Positions 1 to 11,498 of a stretch of 64,000 nucleotides of DNA are shown here, piece after piece. The notes under the pieces are model-generated. The model saw only the letters and a program-made list of their open reading frames with translations, was not told the origin of the DNA and searched no databases. The DNA is from Epiperipatus broadwayi (taxonomy: Eukaryota; Onychophora; Udeonychophora; Euonychophora; Peripatidae), in the NCBI GenBank assembly GCA_028023455.1, contig JAQFVV010012476.1, forward strand, positions 5,454,767 through 5,518,766. Reading direction: 5' to 3'. Every line of letters begins with the position of its first letter. The stretch's first letter is position 1. The position numbers and the translations under genes are program-made.

Positions 1-428
1 ACTTTATTTTACATTCCCCACTCTAAATTTACCCATAATCTGCTCTATCCCATTTCCACAACATAATCTTTGTCAACTCTATAACCTTTATATCTAAATC
101 CCCCTTATCTTTTCCCAAACCCAGCATAAAAACCAATAATTCACTTTCTGTATAATCACTCTTTTCATATTTATTTTCCACAACTTCATTATATGTACCC
201 TTTCTGTTTTCAAACATTTGCATTCAATTAACAAATGCCTAATATTTTCTATTCCTTCCTTACATAATTTACAAAATAAATCACCCATATTTTTCCATTT
301 ACATGTATATTCTTTTGTAGCTAAAGATCGAGCCACTTTCCTTACTATTATCATATATTAACTCACACCTAATATTCTGTTTATTTCTATATATATTTAA
401 ACTCTTTTTACTCTCCATACTATTTCTC
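1..428 (-). pseudogene. 3' end of a non-LTR retrotransposon (LINE), truncated at the window edge
   Basis: Read on the minus strand, this fragment encodes a cysteine/histidine knuckle (CKLC, then HLLIEC) followed by a short tail containing LTKIMLWKWD. The same tail occurs at 6549-6758 and 24302-24434 on the plus strand, so all three belong to one LINE family. The coding frame shifts between about 150 and 230 (two overlapping frames are needed), so it is a dead fragment. CxxC...HxxxxC knuckles near the C terminus are known from several LINE clades and probably bind nucleic acid. The clade cannot be assigned from this piece. The 5' side ends near 428, opposite the sequence found at about 6345 in the longer copy. 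Confidence 0.75.
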
Positions 429-689
429 CATCAAGTGTCATGACTCTTTGTCAAATAATTTTTTTCTTTTTCTTTTTTTAATTTTACTATTTTATTTCAG
501 TTTTATGATTTGTTACCACTCATTTGTATTAAAAATGAATTAATTAGATGGGTTTTTTCCTAGGGTGAATTTAACAGGAAAATATAATAAAAATAAACCC
601 ATCACAAGAAATGAAACGAAAATGCCAAACAATATGGAATTTCTTCATAAAAGACTCAAAAACTGATACAGAATCGAAAATGATAGTAA

Positions 690-2870
690 AAGGATATTTC
701 GAATCAAGTTTTGTTTTCTGTTTCTTCTGATCCAACAGAAAATAAATTTGATGACACAAATAAGCTGTCCAGTTCCAAAAGTATAAAAGAAGCATATAAA
801 ATAAATGTATATAGTGATCTTCCTGGTTGCTGGAATATAAAACAAGCCAATGAATCCAAAGAAAAATATTGTGGTTATTTATTGGGGGAAAAGCTTGGAT
901 GTGATATCTGTACCAAAATTGAGTCATTGAAAGTGAAGGCAGCTTATATTTCAAAAGAATGGAAAAGATGTAATATTGTTCCAAGTGGAAAAAATAAAAT
1001 GGTTCAACAAGCCTCTCTTCAAAAAAGTAAAGGAACATTTTTTCATCAAAAGCACACCAGATATGTGTGATGCAATTGAAAGAAAGTGCAAAAAATGCAA
1101 TTTCCAAATCCATAGACAAAGCTCATGAAAAGTTTATGAGCTCCACTTGTAAAATTTTCAATACAGTTTACACTTTAGCAAAACTAAACTGACCGTTTTC
1201 TGTTATTGAACATTTGACAGGATTACAAAAAAAGAGTGGGTTAGATATGAAAGTAGGACTCCATTTTCGATTCATGGCTGTCAAAATTCTTGAGCACATT
1301 GCAAAATACATTAAAAAGGAGGTGTTTAAAAAAATATTAGATCAGAATTTAAAGATATGTGTTATAATTGATGAGGCATCACAATATCATGTAAACCAGT
1401 TCTTATCATTTTTATTAAAGTTGAAGATACAGATTTTTCATCAACAATTTTGTAGATTTAGTGGAATTACAAAACTAAGATGCTGAAATCATTTACATTG
1501 CTCTACTACAAAGTCTGTATTCAGTAGGATTTGATAATTCATATTTGAAAAATAATTTGATTGGATTTTGTTCTGATGGAGCAAGTGTGGTGCTGGAAAG
1601 GTGGTCAGGAGTGAATATTAAAATAAAAAAACCACTATCCTGGGTTTTTTTATTTAACATTGTTTAAGTCATTATCTTCAGCTTGGGTTGGATGATTCTA
1701 TCGAGGACATAAAGCAAGTGAATCACTTTAAAGCATTTATTGATGAAATATACAAAATCTTTCATCAGTCTTATAAAAACCAAATAGCACTGAATAAAAT
1801 TTCAAACAATCTGAGAATTGAAATTCTAAAAATTGGCAGAGTTTTTGGCCCAAGATGGGAAGCATGCAGTCATAGAACAGCAGTTGCAACATGGTGAGGC
1901 TATCCAGCACTGTATGATTGTTTATTACTAATAAAAAAAATTCTGGAATGGCTAAACATATCACCAACAAATTTTTTATGAGAGGTCTAGCTTTAATAAT
2001 TGATATACTAGAAGAAATTTCTTTATTGTCAGATGCTTTTCAAAGAAGATGTGTGAATATATTGCACTCTGAACAATTGATTAAGAGAACAATTAAAGCA
2101 TTTGAATATCTCAGAGAGAAGAGTAGTACTTACAAAAAAAATAATAAATGAAACTATATATTCTTAAGGAATTCCAGCATGTTAATTTTATTGAAGACAA
2201 CAAATACATGAGTCTTACCTATCAAAAATTACTGACTGCAGTGACAACAAATATGACAGTAAGATTAATGGATTGTGATCGCATAAGTAATAATATTTAA
2301 GATATAAGTCATAAAATTCATTAATTATACCTATCAAAAATTACTGACTGCAGTGACAACAAATATGACAGTAAGATTAATGGATTGTGATCACATAAGT
2401 AATAATATTTAAGATAGAAGTCATAAAATTCATCAATTATTAAAATTATGAACCAGATGCTTGGAACCTGGAAGAAGCTATAGTTCTCTGGAAATAATTT
2501 GAAGAGAAATTACCACATTTTTACAAAATATTTTATCATAAGATTTCGGTTAATGATTTCCATAATTATGTTGAAAATATTGTACTTGAAACTATCCAAA
2601 GAGCTGAAAATATAATTAATACCCTTGCTGTGGTTCTGCAGAGGCAGATCAAGAGTTTTCTGTAATGAACACAATTTATTTGGATAAAAGAAATCACCTT
2701 GAAGTGAAAAATGTGGCAAATCTTCTAGTAATAAATTTGCTAGATCTTCCATTAGATTGTTGGGACTGCATTGACTCAGCTTTCAAGTATGGCTAAAAAA
2801 TCACAATGCAGCTGATGATGGTAGAGTTAAAAAGCATCATTAACCTGAAGAGACATATGATACAAATAGA
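690..2870 (+). pseudogene. Decayed hAT-superfamily transposase (KIAA1586/ZNF862-like)
   Basis: Several short frames on the plus strand read together as a hAT-type transposase of the group domesticated in vertebrates as KIAA1586/ZNF862-like proteins. Visible blocks in order are GCDICTKIES near 900, CVIIDEASQYHVNQ near 1360, IGFCSDGASVV near 1560, GLDDSIEDIKQVNHFKAFID near 1688, IGRVFGPRWEACSHRTAVATW near 1830, and a C-terminal dimerisation block (ADQEFSVMNTIYLDKRNHLE) near 2655. These need at least three frames, and stops and a tandem duplication interrupt them, so no transposase is made. Family assignment rests on recognition of the blocks and their order, not on a search. Terminal inverted repeats and 8-bp target duplications were not identified. 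Confidence 0.75.
2216..2439 (+). repeat. 112-bp tandem duplication inside the hAT relic
   Basis: Two adjacent copies of a 112-bp unit (2216-2327 and 2328-2439) differ at only a few positions, for example atcgcata versus atcacata. The duplication lies inside the transposase relic, between the middle blocks and the C-terminal dimerisation block. The decayed surroundings and near-identical units suggest it arose after the transposase died. Confidence 0.9.
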
Positions 2871-4435
2871 ATGTCAATATGAAAATATCTTGCCAAATAA
2901 ATAATTTTTTTTCCAGTTATAAAAATGGTTTAATTATTTTTAATTCCATAAGTGAGATTGTAAAGTACGTCATAGTGTGCATGTGTACTGCTGCACTTTT
3001 TTGTGTATGAGGGGAGGTGGGTCTTGCAAAATTTCTGAGAAGTTGCTAAAAAATTTTAGGTATGAAACCAAAAAATGATTTGCTTCCATGCTTAGAAAGA
3101 AGAAAAATAAACAGAATAGGTTTTTAAATACTATCTGCCTTTAGAGAACCAGATTTTTGGAAATTTGAGATTTCATCACTCGATATATACAAAGTCTTTT
3201 TTAATTTTATTTTACTATTATGAAAGTCTTCATTTTATACCCATGGAAGAAACCTGGGATATATATATATATATTAATTCCTTTTTCTAATTAAAATTGA
3301 AATGTGAAAATGATAGGATGTTATGATAAAAAAATAACAGTTCTGTAATCATAGCCCAATTTAGTCTAACATCATCTATTAATTAAAGTATTGTGGAAAA
3401 AATAATGTAAGCATTAATATTAATGTCTTTTCTCAAAATCAAGTTTTTACAACCAAGCTATAACATTTTTTCTTTATTAGTGGAAATTTGTTGATACTTA
3501 CTGTTTTTTTAACAAAATTTATTACCAAACAAGTTTTGCCTGTTTTAACAACAGTTATACACAAGCATAAGAGCTGGTGGTCATGTGATGCAGATCAGTA
3601 AATCTGATTGGCTATAAAACAGAGGTCTATTTGAAAGAGTCTGACAATAAGAAAGGGTTACTGGATCTCATTCAGAGCACTAAATAACAGATTTTCTAGA
3701 ACACAGTCAACTTTGCTCAAGCTCAGAAAAAAAACTATTAGCAGCAAATACTGTTATAGCTATTACAGAGCAAGTGAATGTGGCAGGAAGTCTCAGTACT
3801 TCCATTAGATGGGTCATCTTGCAACCCAGTAGTTGTTACTGCTAATAAACTTACGTGTTAAGTGTGCAAACTATAATGGACAGAAAATGTTTTTAATTGT
3901 TGCAAACATGGTATTAATGTAAGTAGATGCAATCGTTTTTATTTACTTTTTATTTATTTACTAGCTGGAAATATTATTTTCAACATTGAATCACATACAA
4001 TTGCAACAGTCATCTATTTGGTCCTTCTATTTCCAATCCCTTTTTTGTAAACATAAATAATCAATGAATACCGACAAGATTAATACCAGAAACTAATCTT
4101 CGACTTTGTTCTCACAAGTTTGATATAAAATTGATCATTAATTTTATCAATAAGTGGCTCTAGAATAGAATATTAGATAGATTCATGCTTTTAACCCAAT
4201 TTGATCTAGGTTTTAATTTTAGAAATGCATCATAAATGTTAATGAACTCTTTTAAATCAGTCTGCCCTGAATTTCTTGAATTCTGGATGCTTTGTTGATA
4301 ATGAATTATGTAAGAAGAAAAAAACTGATGATGGTTTCTATATCTTCAGCATCAGTTTTAAAACCAATCTCATTCATGTTATCACAAACTTTGTTTCCTT
4401 CAGATTTCAATCTTAATTTCATCTTTGAACAGTTA
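2871..4435. other. No gene recognised
   Basis: AT-rich DNA without a recognisable coding frame. It holds a short (AT) run near 3260. The 93-codon frame at 4292-4573 and its antisense partner run into the inverted repeat that follows and show no family features. Confidence 0.6.
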
Positions 4436-4740
4436 TATATATATATATGTAAATCTCTCCATAGAGTGCTGCCATCCAGTGCAAGCCAGAGTAAACAATG
4501 GATGCAAGAAGGTTTGTGCATAAAATTTTTATCTAGTGCCTATTCATCCAATATCTTCAGACTAGCTAGATGAAAGTCACAATGTAGAAACTAGTCTGGA
4601 GAAGTTGGATGAATGGGGACTAGATAGAGATTTTATGCACAAAACTTCTTGCATCCATTAATTATTCTGGCTTGCATTGGGAGGCATGAGGCAGTACTGT
4701 ATGGAAAGTTTCACATCTGCTTTAATAGTTTGTGTAAGCA
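4436..4740. repeat. Inverted (foldback) repeat element
   Basis: Two arms of roughly 100 nt face each other. The left arm contains gtgcaagccagagtaa, caatggatgcaagaa and ttatctagtgcctattcatcc (4480-4555). The right arm holds their reverse complements (about 4600-4690). The same hairpin sequence recurs at 5060-5165 and 24118-24276, so it is a dispersed family. No protein is encoded. At the other two sites it directly abuts LINE sequence. Confidence 0.8.
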
Positions 4741-5059
4741 TAGGAATTGGTTATCATGTGATGTTTGGTGGTTTAATACCAATCCTGCCTAATGAGATAA
4801 TGGTAACCAAAGATACAAAAATGCATAGATACTAAACTGGGTTCAGATCTGTATGACTATATAAGTGAATAAGCTTGGATTAAAAACATTGTTGTGTTTT
4901 CATTTTGGACTCATAGCTTTATAGTTAATTAGATAAGTAAAAGTTGGCTTCTGGGGGGGGGGGGGAGGTGCATTAGATCCTAAGATCTAAGTGCAGTGAT
5001 TTCAGATTCAAAGTTCCTCACTGATGAAATCTACAAGCAATAAACTAACTAATCTGGGA
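4741..5059. other. No gene; poly-G run
   Basis: Non-coding spacer between two copies of the hairpin repeat. A homopolymer run of G lies at about 4952-4965; such runs are length-variable and error-prone. Confidence 0.6.
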
Positions 5060-5168
5060 ATATTGGATGAGCATGCACTAGATAGGATTTTATGCGCAAA
5101 TCTTCTTGCATCCATTGATTACTCTGGCTTGCACTGGGTGACAGTACTGTATGGGGAGTTTTACCTCT
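5060..5168. repeat. One arm of the foldback repeat, joined to a LINE
   Basis: Contains gcatccattgattactctgg and the ctgtatggggagttt end of the hairpin family. LINE coding sequence starts immediately to its right, with no spacer that I can see. Confidence 0.75.
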
Positions 5169-6770
5169 TATGAGTATGAGTAGGAATTCAGGTAGATCGT
5201 TATATATGAGTTTTATAAATATAGAGAAGGCATATGATAGAGTAAATAGAAATAGATTATGAGTAAGGTTAGCAAATTTAGGAATGAATGAAGCTTTAGT
5301 AAATATTATTAAGAAATTATATGAAAATAATTACTATACTTACCAATTAGGGGATATAGAATCAGTTCAAGTTAAAAATGGGGTGGGGTTAAGGCAAGGA
5401 TGCCCTATGTCACCTATTTTGTTTTTGTTGTATTTGAGTGAAATGGAAAAAACAATAGAAAGACTAGGAAGATGGATAGAGATACCATTAATGGGTGGCA
5501 AGGGAGTATATATTTTGCCGGGTATTTTTTTTGTGGATATTTTTTGTGTGCAGAAAGAAGAGAAGATATGGAAGTTATGCCAAGGACATGTACAAGGGTG
5601 GGTAAAGAGATGGGGGATTAAATTTAGTGGGAAAAAATTAAATATAATGATGATTAATAATGGGAAAAGAGATGTAGAATTTTTATTGGGGGATATAAAG
5701 TTAAGTATGGTGGATAGATATAGTTATTTGGGAATCATCTTAAGTAATGAGCAAAATTGCTTGGTTGAATGGGAGAAAAAATTGGTAAATGAAGCAAAGA
5801 AAAAAAAAGGGTTTAGTAAAGAAATTAACAGTGTTTTCATATAATAAATATGATGTAGTTAGAATTGTATGGAAGGGAGTTGTAGTAGCAGAGTTAACAT
5901 ATGGTGATGATGCATTATGGGTTAGTAAAAAGATATTAGATCACTTAGAGAAAGTACAAAGGGAAGTAGGAAGACATGCATTAGATACAGGGGTATGGGC
6001 ATCAAAGGAGGCAATTCAAGGAGAAATGAGATGGTCAAGTTTTTTATATGAGAGATGCAAAAAGTAAAATGAAAATGTGTGGTAGGTTGCAGTTTAAGGA
6101 TGATAAAAGAATAGCCAAAATAGTATTTAATTGGGTTATGAGTAAAGGGCATGCAACAAGATGGGTGAGAAAGGTAATGTGGTATGCAAAGGATTTGGAT
6201 AAAGAATTTATATCAGTATACTTGTATAAAAGGTGGGATGATTGTATTAGTAGGATTGTTGAGTGTTATAGTGGTAAGGAATGGGATAAAAGAATAGATG
6301 CATTAATAAAGAATAGGAAATTGGGGAGATGGAGAACTAGTATGGAGAGTAAAAAGATTTTAAATATATATAGAAGTAAATGGAACATTGGGTGCGAATT
6401 AATTTATGATAATAGTAAGGAAAGTAGCTTATTGTTTAAGGCTTGAATGGGATCTTTAGCAACAAGAGAATATACATGTAAATGGAAAAATATGGGTGAT
6501 TTAGTCTGTAAATTGTGTAAGGAAGATATATAAAATATTAGGCATCTGTTGATTGAATGCAAATGCTTGAAAGCAGAAAGGTTACAAATAATGAAGTTAT
6601 GGGAGAATAAATATGAACAAAGTGATTATACAGAAAGTGGGTTATTGGTTTTTATGCTGGGTTGGGGAAAAGATAAGGGGGATTTCGATATAAAGGCCAT
6701 AGAGTTGACAAAGATTATGTTGTGGAAATGGGATGAAGCAGATTATGGGAAAACTTAGGGTGGGGAATGG
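5169..6770 (+). pseudogene. Non-LTR retrotransposon reverse transcriptase, 5'-truncated and frameshifted
   Basis: Motif A appears near 5205 (INIEKAYDRVN, the usual Asp changed to Asn). Motif B is GVGLRQGCPMSPILF near 5375-5420, and YLGIIL lies near 5730. The expected [F/Y]xDD catalytic pair reads FFVDIF near 5530, so the second Asp is lost. Three frames are needed: shifts fall near 5820 and 6050, with stops near 5262, 6446 and 6533. A C-terminal knuckle (CKLC...HLLIEC, 6510-6560) and the IMLWKWD tail match the minus-strand fragment at 1-428. The endonuclease is missing. The copy begins exactly where the foldback repeat ends. It is non-functional and the clade is unassigned. Confidence 0.8.
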
Positions 6771-7057
6771 AAGGGGAAGGTAAAGTGGCTAACAGGTTTC
6801 TTTGGGCATAATTCCTGAGAGATTCTTGACTCTGTTTAAGGAGAAGTATTGTTTTTTATGCTGGGTTGGGGAAAAGATAAGGGGGATTTTGATATAAAGG
6901 CCATAGAGTTGACAAAGATTATGTTGTGGAAATGGGATGAAGCAGATTATGGGAAAGCTTAGGGTGAGGAATGGAAGGGGAAGGTAAAGTGGCTAACAGA
7001 TTTCTTTGGGCATAATTCCTAAGAGATTCCTGACTCCGTTTAAGGAGAAGTCACGGT
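6650..7057 (+). repeat. 204-bp tandem duplication of the LINE 3' end
   Basis: The last coding segment and 3' untranslated region of the LINE occur twice in tandem with a 204-bp period (6650-6853 and 6854-7057). The units are nearly identical, differing for example as aaaact/aaagct and gagagattcttg/aagagattcctg. The second unit ends with the catcacatcatc tail also seen at 24530-24545. Confidence 0.9.
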
Positions 7058-7075
7058 AAATCACATCACATCATC

Positions 7076-8773
7076 TCTGATTTAACAACTTGTATTTGCA
7101 TAGAAAATAGTGTTTTGTGATGTTTAGTGATTTAATAATGTGAATATGGTTTGTAATATATGCATATATATATATATATTGAGGCATTTTTCCGGCAGGG
7201 TGTGTGATATCAATAATTATCAACATTGCTTTTCATTCAGATAATTTTATGAAAAAGAATAGGTAAACCAATGAATTTTAAAGTTCCTAAAAATATGATA
7301 CTTTCCAAATCAATGATGAAGAATGTTATTTTATATTATACTGTACCTTTAGTTTTAATAGTCAATGCAAGGGTATGACCAACCCAAATTAAGTTAGAAC
7401 TTTTATTTTCTAAATTATTAATAATAACTATATAGTCATTTATCAAATATTAATTAGTTATCTTTCAGATTTGGCTGCAGCCAATAACCTGAAAAAACAT
7501 TTAAACCCTCTTATGTCATTAAAAAAATGTATAATTTACTCAAAATCCAGATTTAAATTCACGTTTACACTAACCAAAATGTCAGAGGCCCTTCCTCTAA
7601 CTTTCAAAATATAGTTTCTAATGAACTGATTTATTTCTAAATACTGTCTTAAATTTTTTATTCTAGATACATATATATATAAAGTCTATATATGAGTAAG
7701 TAATAATAATTACATTCCAGATTTTTCTTTGTGAATTATTCGTTTCAATAAATAAAGCAATGATCCAAATCGTATTGATTGTCCTACATTTAACATATCT
7801 TTTATAACTTTCAGTATTAAAGGCTTTACGCCACTAAACATTGATAAAAATATTTGTATTAAAAAGTATTCTTTTTTTTTATTATTACAAGTTCTTATCT
7901 CGCCTTTAATCATTAAGTATTTCTCACTTCTATAATGTATGAAGAGAAACAGAATGAATCTTTTATTACTTGGTAAAGAAAAATGAATATTTGCCAAATG
8001 ACGTCACTATTTCATAAACTGTTTATTAAAAAATAAATATTCACAGTTCCCTACAAGTTGAAGTTCCAGTTTCTAATATAAATAACTGACTTATAATTAA
8101 ATAACATTATACTGATAATAAAGCATGAAAAAATTCAAAATATGTAAAAAAAAAAAATTGTTTTATAACATTAATTTTATATAAATTAAACATTTATCTT
8201 TATATATATATTCATGTAGCGAGAGAAATGCTATCAGAATTATTTTAATAAAGGGATCGTTCTATAATTATTTGATATATGGATAAAATAGGTCCATTGC
8301 TCAGATAGTCATTGATTTTTAAGCATCAAAATGATAGGTTAAGTACAACATTTCATTCAACTGACCAACTAAGAGTTATTTTTTCCTCAGATGAAAATCA
8401 AAGTATAAAGAAACTTTTAGCTATTGAATCTGCCTTGTGCTAAATACACAAAGCCATGGCTTTATGGGATAATATTTTTTATGTGTTAACCTGCCAATCT
8501 TGATTTAAGCCAATGTGATACAGATATTTTTTCAAAATACTTTAAGAATACACAGGCAATTTAATTTTTAATATATATATATAGTTATTTTATAATCAAC
8601 ACAATTAGTCATTCAATGTTGGTCAGTAAATGGCTATTTAGCTAATCAAATGAATATAATTAAATGAGTCTAAATAATAACATGTCTCTTTCATTAATGT
8701 CAAAAAAAGAAATGACCTGATAATTTACCATTATTTTTCATATAAATTCCATTAATTTTATTATTAATTTATT
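7076..8773. other. No gene recognised; short (TA) tracts
   Basis: AT-rich spacer with (TA) tracts near 7165, 7670, 8200 and 8570. A 95-codon minus-strand frame (7710-7997) has somewhat protein-like composition at its C-terminal end (GVKPLILKVIKDMLNVGQSI), but I recognise no family and would not call it a gene. Confidence 0.55.
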
Positions 8774-8950
8774 AATCAAAATATATAAAATGCGCTTACA
8801 CGCACAAGCACACAAAGCTAAAAACAAATAAAGCAAATATATATTATTTTAATATCTATTCATTAAATGGCTAAGCGCTTTCAAGGTTCAAGCCCTCATA
8901 ATCATAGCCGTATTACAAAATATAATAAATTGACTTGGAGTGATGCAAAT

Positions 8951-9376
8951 AATATTTTCAATAATAAATACCAGTTGTGTTTTCACACACCTCCTAACTC
9001 TAACAAATTAATTAATAATACCAAAGACTGCCTCCCACCCTCGCTGACACCTCAAGTGGTCTATAATATTGCCTGCCCTGAAAAATTTTATAGATCATCA
9101 TATTATGGTGAGACTAGGGCCTCTCTCTCCACTAGGCCATCGCAACACAGTTATTCTTATAATAAAGCTTTGTTGGACACTGCTCATAGTTCAGTTTTTG
9201 CGCAGCATCGTGCTTCAGCTGAGCATGATTGTCAACCGGGAAATCCAGTGGTGGTATGCAGAGAGCGGCATGATCTAAAAAGAAAGATAAAAGAAGCTTT
9301 CTTTATATCTAGAGATGGCGATGCCATCAATAGAAAAGACTCTTGCTACAAAATATCCAAGAAATGTAATGCATAA
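8951..9376 (+). pseudogene. PLE C-terminal GIY-YIG endonuclease fragment (family E)
   Basis: The open frame starts formally at 8867, but its first 28 codons come from the inverted left arm. Genuine PLE sequence starts near 8951. CFHTPPNSNKLINN is the linker typical of PLEs. It is followed by the GIY-YIG core: VVYNIACP, then YYGETRASLSTRPSQH, in which Y-Y-G-E and the downstream Arg are visible. The terminal RKIKEAFFISRDGDAINR block is also present. The reverse transcriptase is absent, so the fragment cannot transpose on its own. Close relatives are the 57.4-58.1 kb fragment and family D at 60-63.5 kb. Confidence 0.85.
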
Positions 9377-9424
9377 TTATTTCATTTGCATAAATTTGCA
9401 TCACTCTAAGTCAATTTGTTATAT

Positions 9425-9476
9425 TTTGTAATACGGCTATGATTATGAGGGCTTGAACCTTGAAAGCGCTTAGCCA
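9425..9476 (+). ncRNA. Degenerate hammerhead-like motif in the family E pLTR
   Basis: ATGA, then a stem-forming block (AGGG...CCTT), then GAAAGCG resembles the second half of a hammerhead core (GA, stem II, GAAA). The leading CUG is missing. The same pattern occurs in reverse at 8870-8920, at 58091-58134 and in family D. Self-cleavage is doubtful. Confidence 0.4.
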
Positions 9477-9570
9477 TTTAATGAATAAATATTAAAATAA
9501 TATATATTTGCTTTATTTGTTTTTAGCTTTGTGTGATTGTGCGTGTTAGCGCATTTTATATATTTTGATT

Positions 9571-11042
9571 CATAATTAGCCTCAAAGTATAAACTATTTG
9601 CTTATTAATTTATTATACGTGTGTGTGCTTACAATATTTTATAAATAATCAAAAATAACAGATGACAAAGTGTCATTAACGCTTAGTGAAAACATTAACA
9701 TTAATATTTAACCGATCAAAGATTAAAAAAGCCAATTAAACAGAAAAATAACAGAATCATTTCTCAGTGGATCCAAATTTCTGCCTCATAACTCCTTCAG
9801 CTACAACAGATTTTTTTATAAATGTAGAATACTTTATACAAATGTCATGGCTTATTTTTATTAAAAGTAAAAAATGGTATGACTTTTTATACCATTTAAA
9901 GTAAATTATTATAAAAACTATTCTCTGATAGTTATATCATTTTTATATATAAGGGGGGGGGGGGGCATTAACAGAAATGAAAGATTTTAGATAGCTATTT
10001 ACCTAGATCCAATATAAAGCCAGTTTTTTTTTAATTGATAATTGTTTGACTAATAAATATTTAATTATTGCTCTATTACATATATATTAGTACACATAGC
10101 ATTTTATGGTTGTACAATGATATTGACAACTTTGGGAAAATTATTATGTCCGGTCTTTACACACACACACATACATAAAATAAAGCCAATTACATATCAT
10201 TATTAACTGAAATTCATATGTAAAAATAACACTATCGCTATCATTGTATTATTTTAAAACATAATGTTGTTCACTGGTAGCGCTGCTGAAATAATATAAC
10301 AGTAGGTGATAATGTTATATATATATAAGAATATATTCTGCAAGGTAAACAATTGTCAACAATTACCCATAATAAATCTTACCAATTTTTGCTATTTTTG
10401 CTGAGCCAGGCTTACAATACAAAATATTTTTATCAAAACAAGACTACAATATATCGAAAGAAGAATCTTTGATTTCTCTTCGAGCCCTTCAAAGAATTGA
10501 GCAGAGTAAATTTCTAATTCATATAATTGCAGTCTTATGACTGAGATTATTTGTATGATAAACAAACCACTAAACATCACATGATCACTACTGTATGGAG
10601 AGTTTTGCTTTGTTTATTACCTCTGATTTTAAGAGAAAAAAATACAATATGGCCTTTTTTTTCATGTCCCTAATAGGTCTTAACACCAATCATCACTTAG
10701 GATTTAAATGTAGCATGGATTAGTGAATATGTGTTCATACAAAACTAAATTATGGCCCTTATTCCCAAAAATCTATAAAGCCAACACCTAAGATAATGGT
10801 TGGTGAAAAAAATAGAGCACGTTAATAATTCCTATATTGTGGATCTAGATTATCATTCAATTATGACTTTTCATTTAACTTCTCACAATCCATTATTTTT
10901 AAATAGAGAAAGATTGCATTAATTAAAAGAACTGTTTAATATTAAATGAGACAAAATTAAAAGAAAAAATGGAAAGATGAAATATTTGAAAGTTGGCAGT
11001 AAGTTCCATAAAGCATAAATAGCTGAAGAATAATAGAGTGAT
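9571..11042. other. No gene recognised
   Basis: AT-rich spacer with a poly-G run at about 9953-9965 and a short (AC) run near 10160. A trace of the foldback family (actgtatggagagttt) lies near 10590. The minus-strand frame at 10392-10580 has no recognisable features. Confidence 0.6.
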
Positions 11043-11174
11043 TTTTCTGAAGGTTTGTGATGATGGTGTTCTAGCTGTATTTTTATATTGGACTATTTCC
11101 ATCATCTAATATGTGTGTTGAATGTCTTTAGAAAAGTTTAATTTTTAGTTAAATATTCCAAATGCATTCAACTG

Positions 11175-11320
11175 TTAGTAATATCACAGCAAACAGGTTA
11201 GTATATGCACCAACTGTTAGTAATATCACAGCAAACAAATGTTAATAATATCACAGCAAACAGGTTAGTATATGCACTAACTGTTAGTAATATCACAGCA
11301 AACAGGTTAGTATATGCACA
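11175..11320 (-). repeat. Short tandem repeats in the pLTR of family A
   Basis: Four imperfect units of roughly 26-40 nt, built on gttagtaatatcacagcaaa and ggttagtatatgcac, lie between the hammerhead-like motif and the start codon. The same array occurs at 14021-14167 and 18182-18330. Confidence 0.8.
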
Positions 11321-11356
11321 ACGTTTCGAGAGGTATTTTTCTCCCCTCTTCTTCAG
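11321..11356 (-). ncRNA. Hammerhead-like motif in family A pLTR 1
   Basis: Same arrangement as in the other two pLTRs and identical in sequence as far as I can compare. Confidence 0.55.
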
Positions 11357-11386
11357 GTGTTGCTGGCCTGACCAGTGACAGTACTA

Positions 11387-11467
11387 GCATGGGATTCGAA
11401 CCTGGGTCCTTAGATTCTTGATTATTGAAATTTAAGGTAACGCTCTAACCAACTGAGCCATCCTGCC
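11387..11467 (-). ncRNA. tRNA-like sequence inside pLTR 1
   Basis: Third copy of the tRNA-like module, near-identical to the others, with A and B boxes intact. Confidence 0.75.
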
Positions 11468-11498
11468 AAAGGCAACAGTATGTAGTAATTTCATATAC

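Larger units (their letters stand above)
8774..9570 (+). mobile_element. Penelope-like element fragment, family E, with inverted ends
   Basis: A 177-bp arm at 8774-8950 is the reverse complement of 9394-9570, with few mismatches. Between them lies the C-terminal, GIY-YIG-bearing end of a PLE. The arms are the element's 3' pLTR. The left arm belongs to a minus-strand copy truncated to the pLTR alone, joined head-to-head to a plus-strand copy that keeps the last 140 codons or so. The junction is near 8950. This is the smallest example of the head-to-head layout seen elsewhere in the window. Confidence 0.85.
11043..11498 (-). repeat. pLTR 1 of family A (3' end of copy 1)
   Basis: Read in element sense, it contains the stop region, a tRNA-like segment, a hammerhead-like motif, tandem short repeats and the first 21 or so codons of the gene (MMEIVQYKNTARTPSSQTF). 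It is near-identical to 13890-14345 and, inverted, to 18004-18465. It ends at 11043, where host sequence begins. Confidence 0.88.

Noticed and set aside
571-1119. 182-codon minus-strand frame
   Set aside because: It is antisense to the hAT transposase relic. Its composition is rich in Phe, Ile and Tyr and it has no family features.
7710-7997. 95-codon minus-strand frame as a gene or exon
   Set aside because: No recognisable motif, no supporting splice context, and ordinary length for chance in AT-rich DNA.
11175-11320. CRISPR-like array from the short repeats in the pLTR
   Set aside because: The units are imperfect, directly tandem without unique spacers, and lie in a eukaryotic retroelement terminal repeat.
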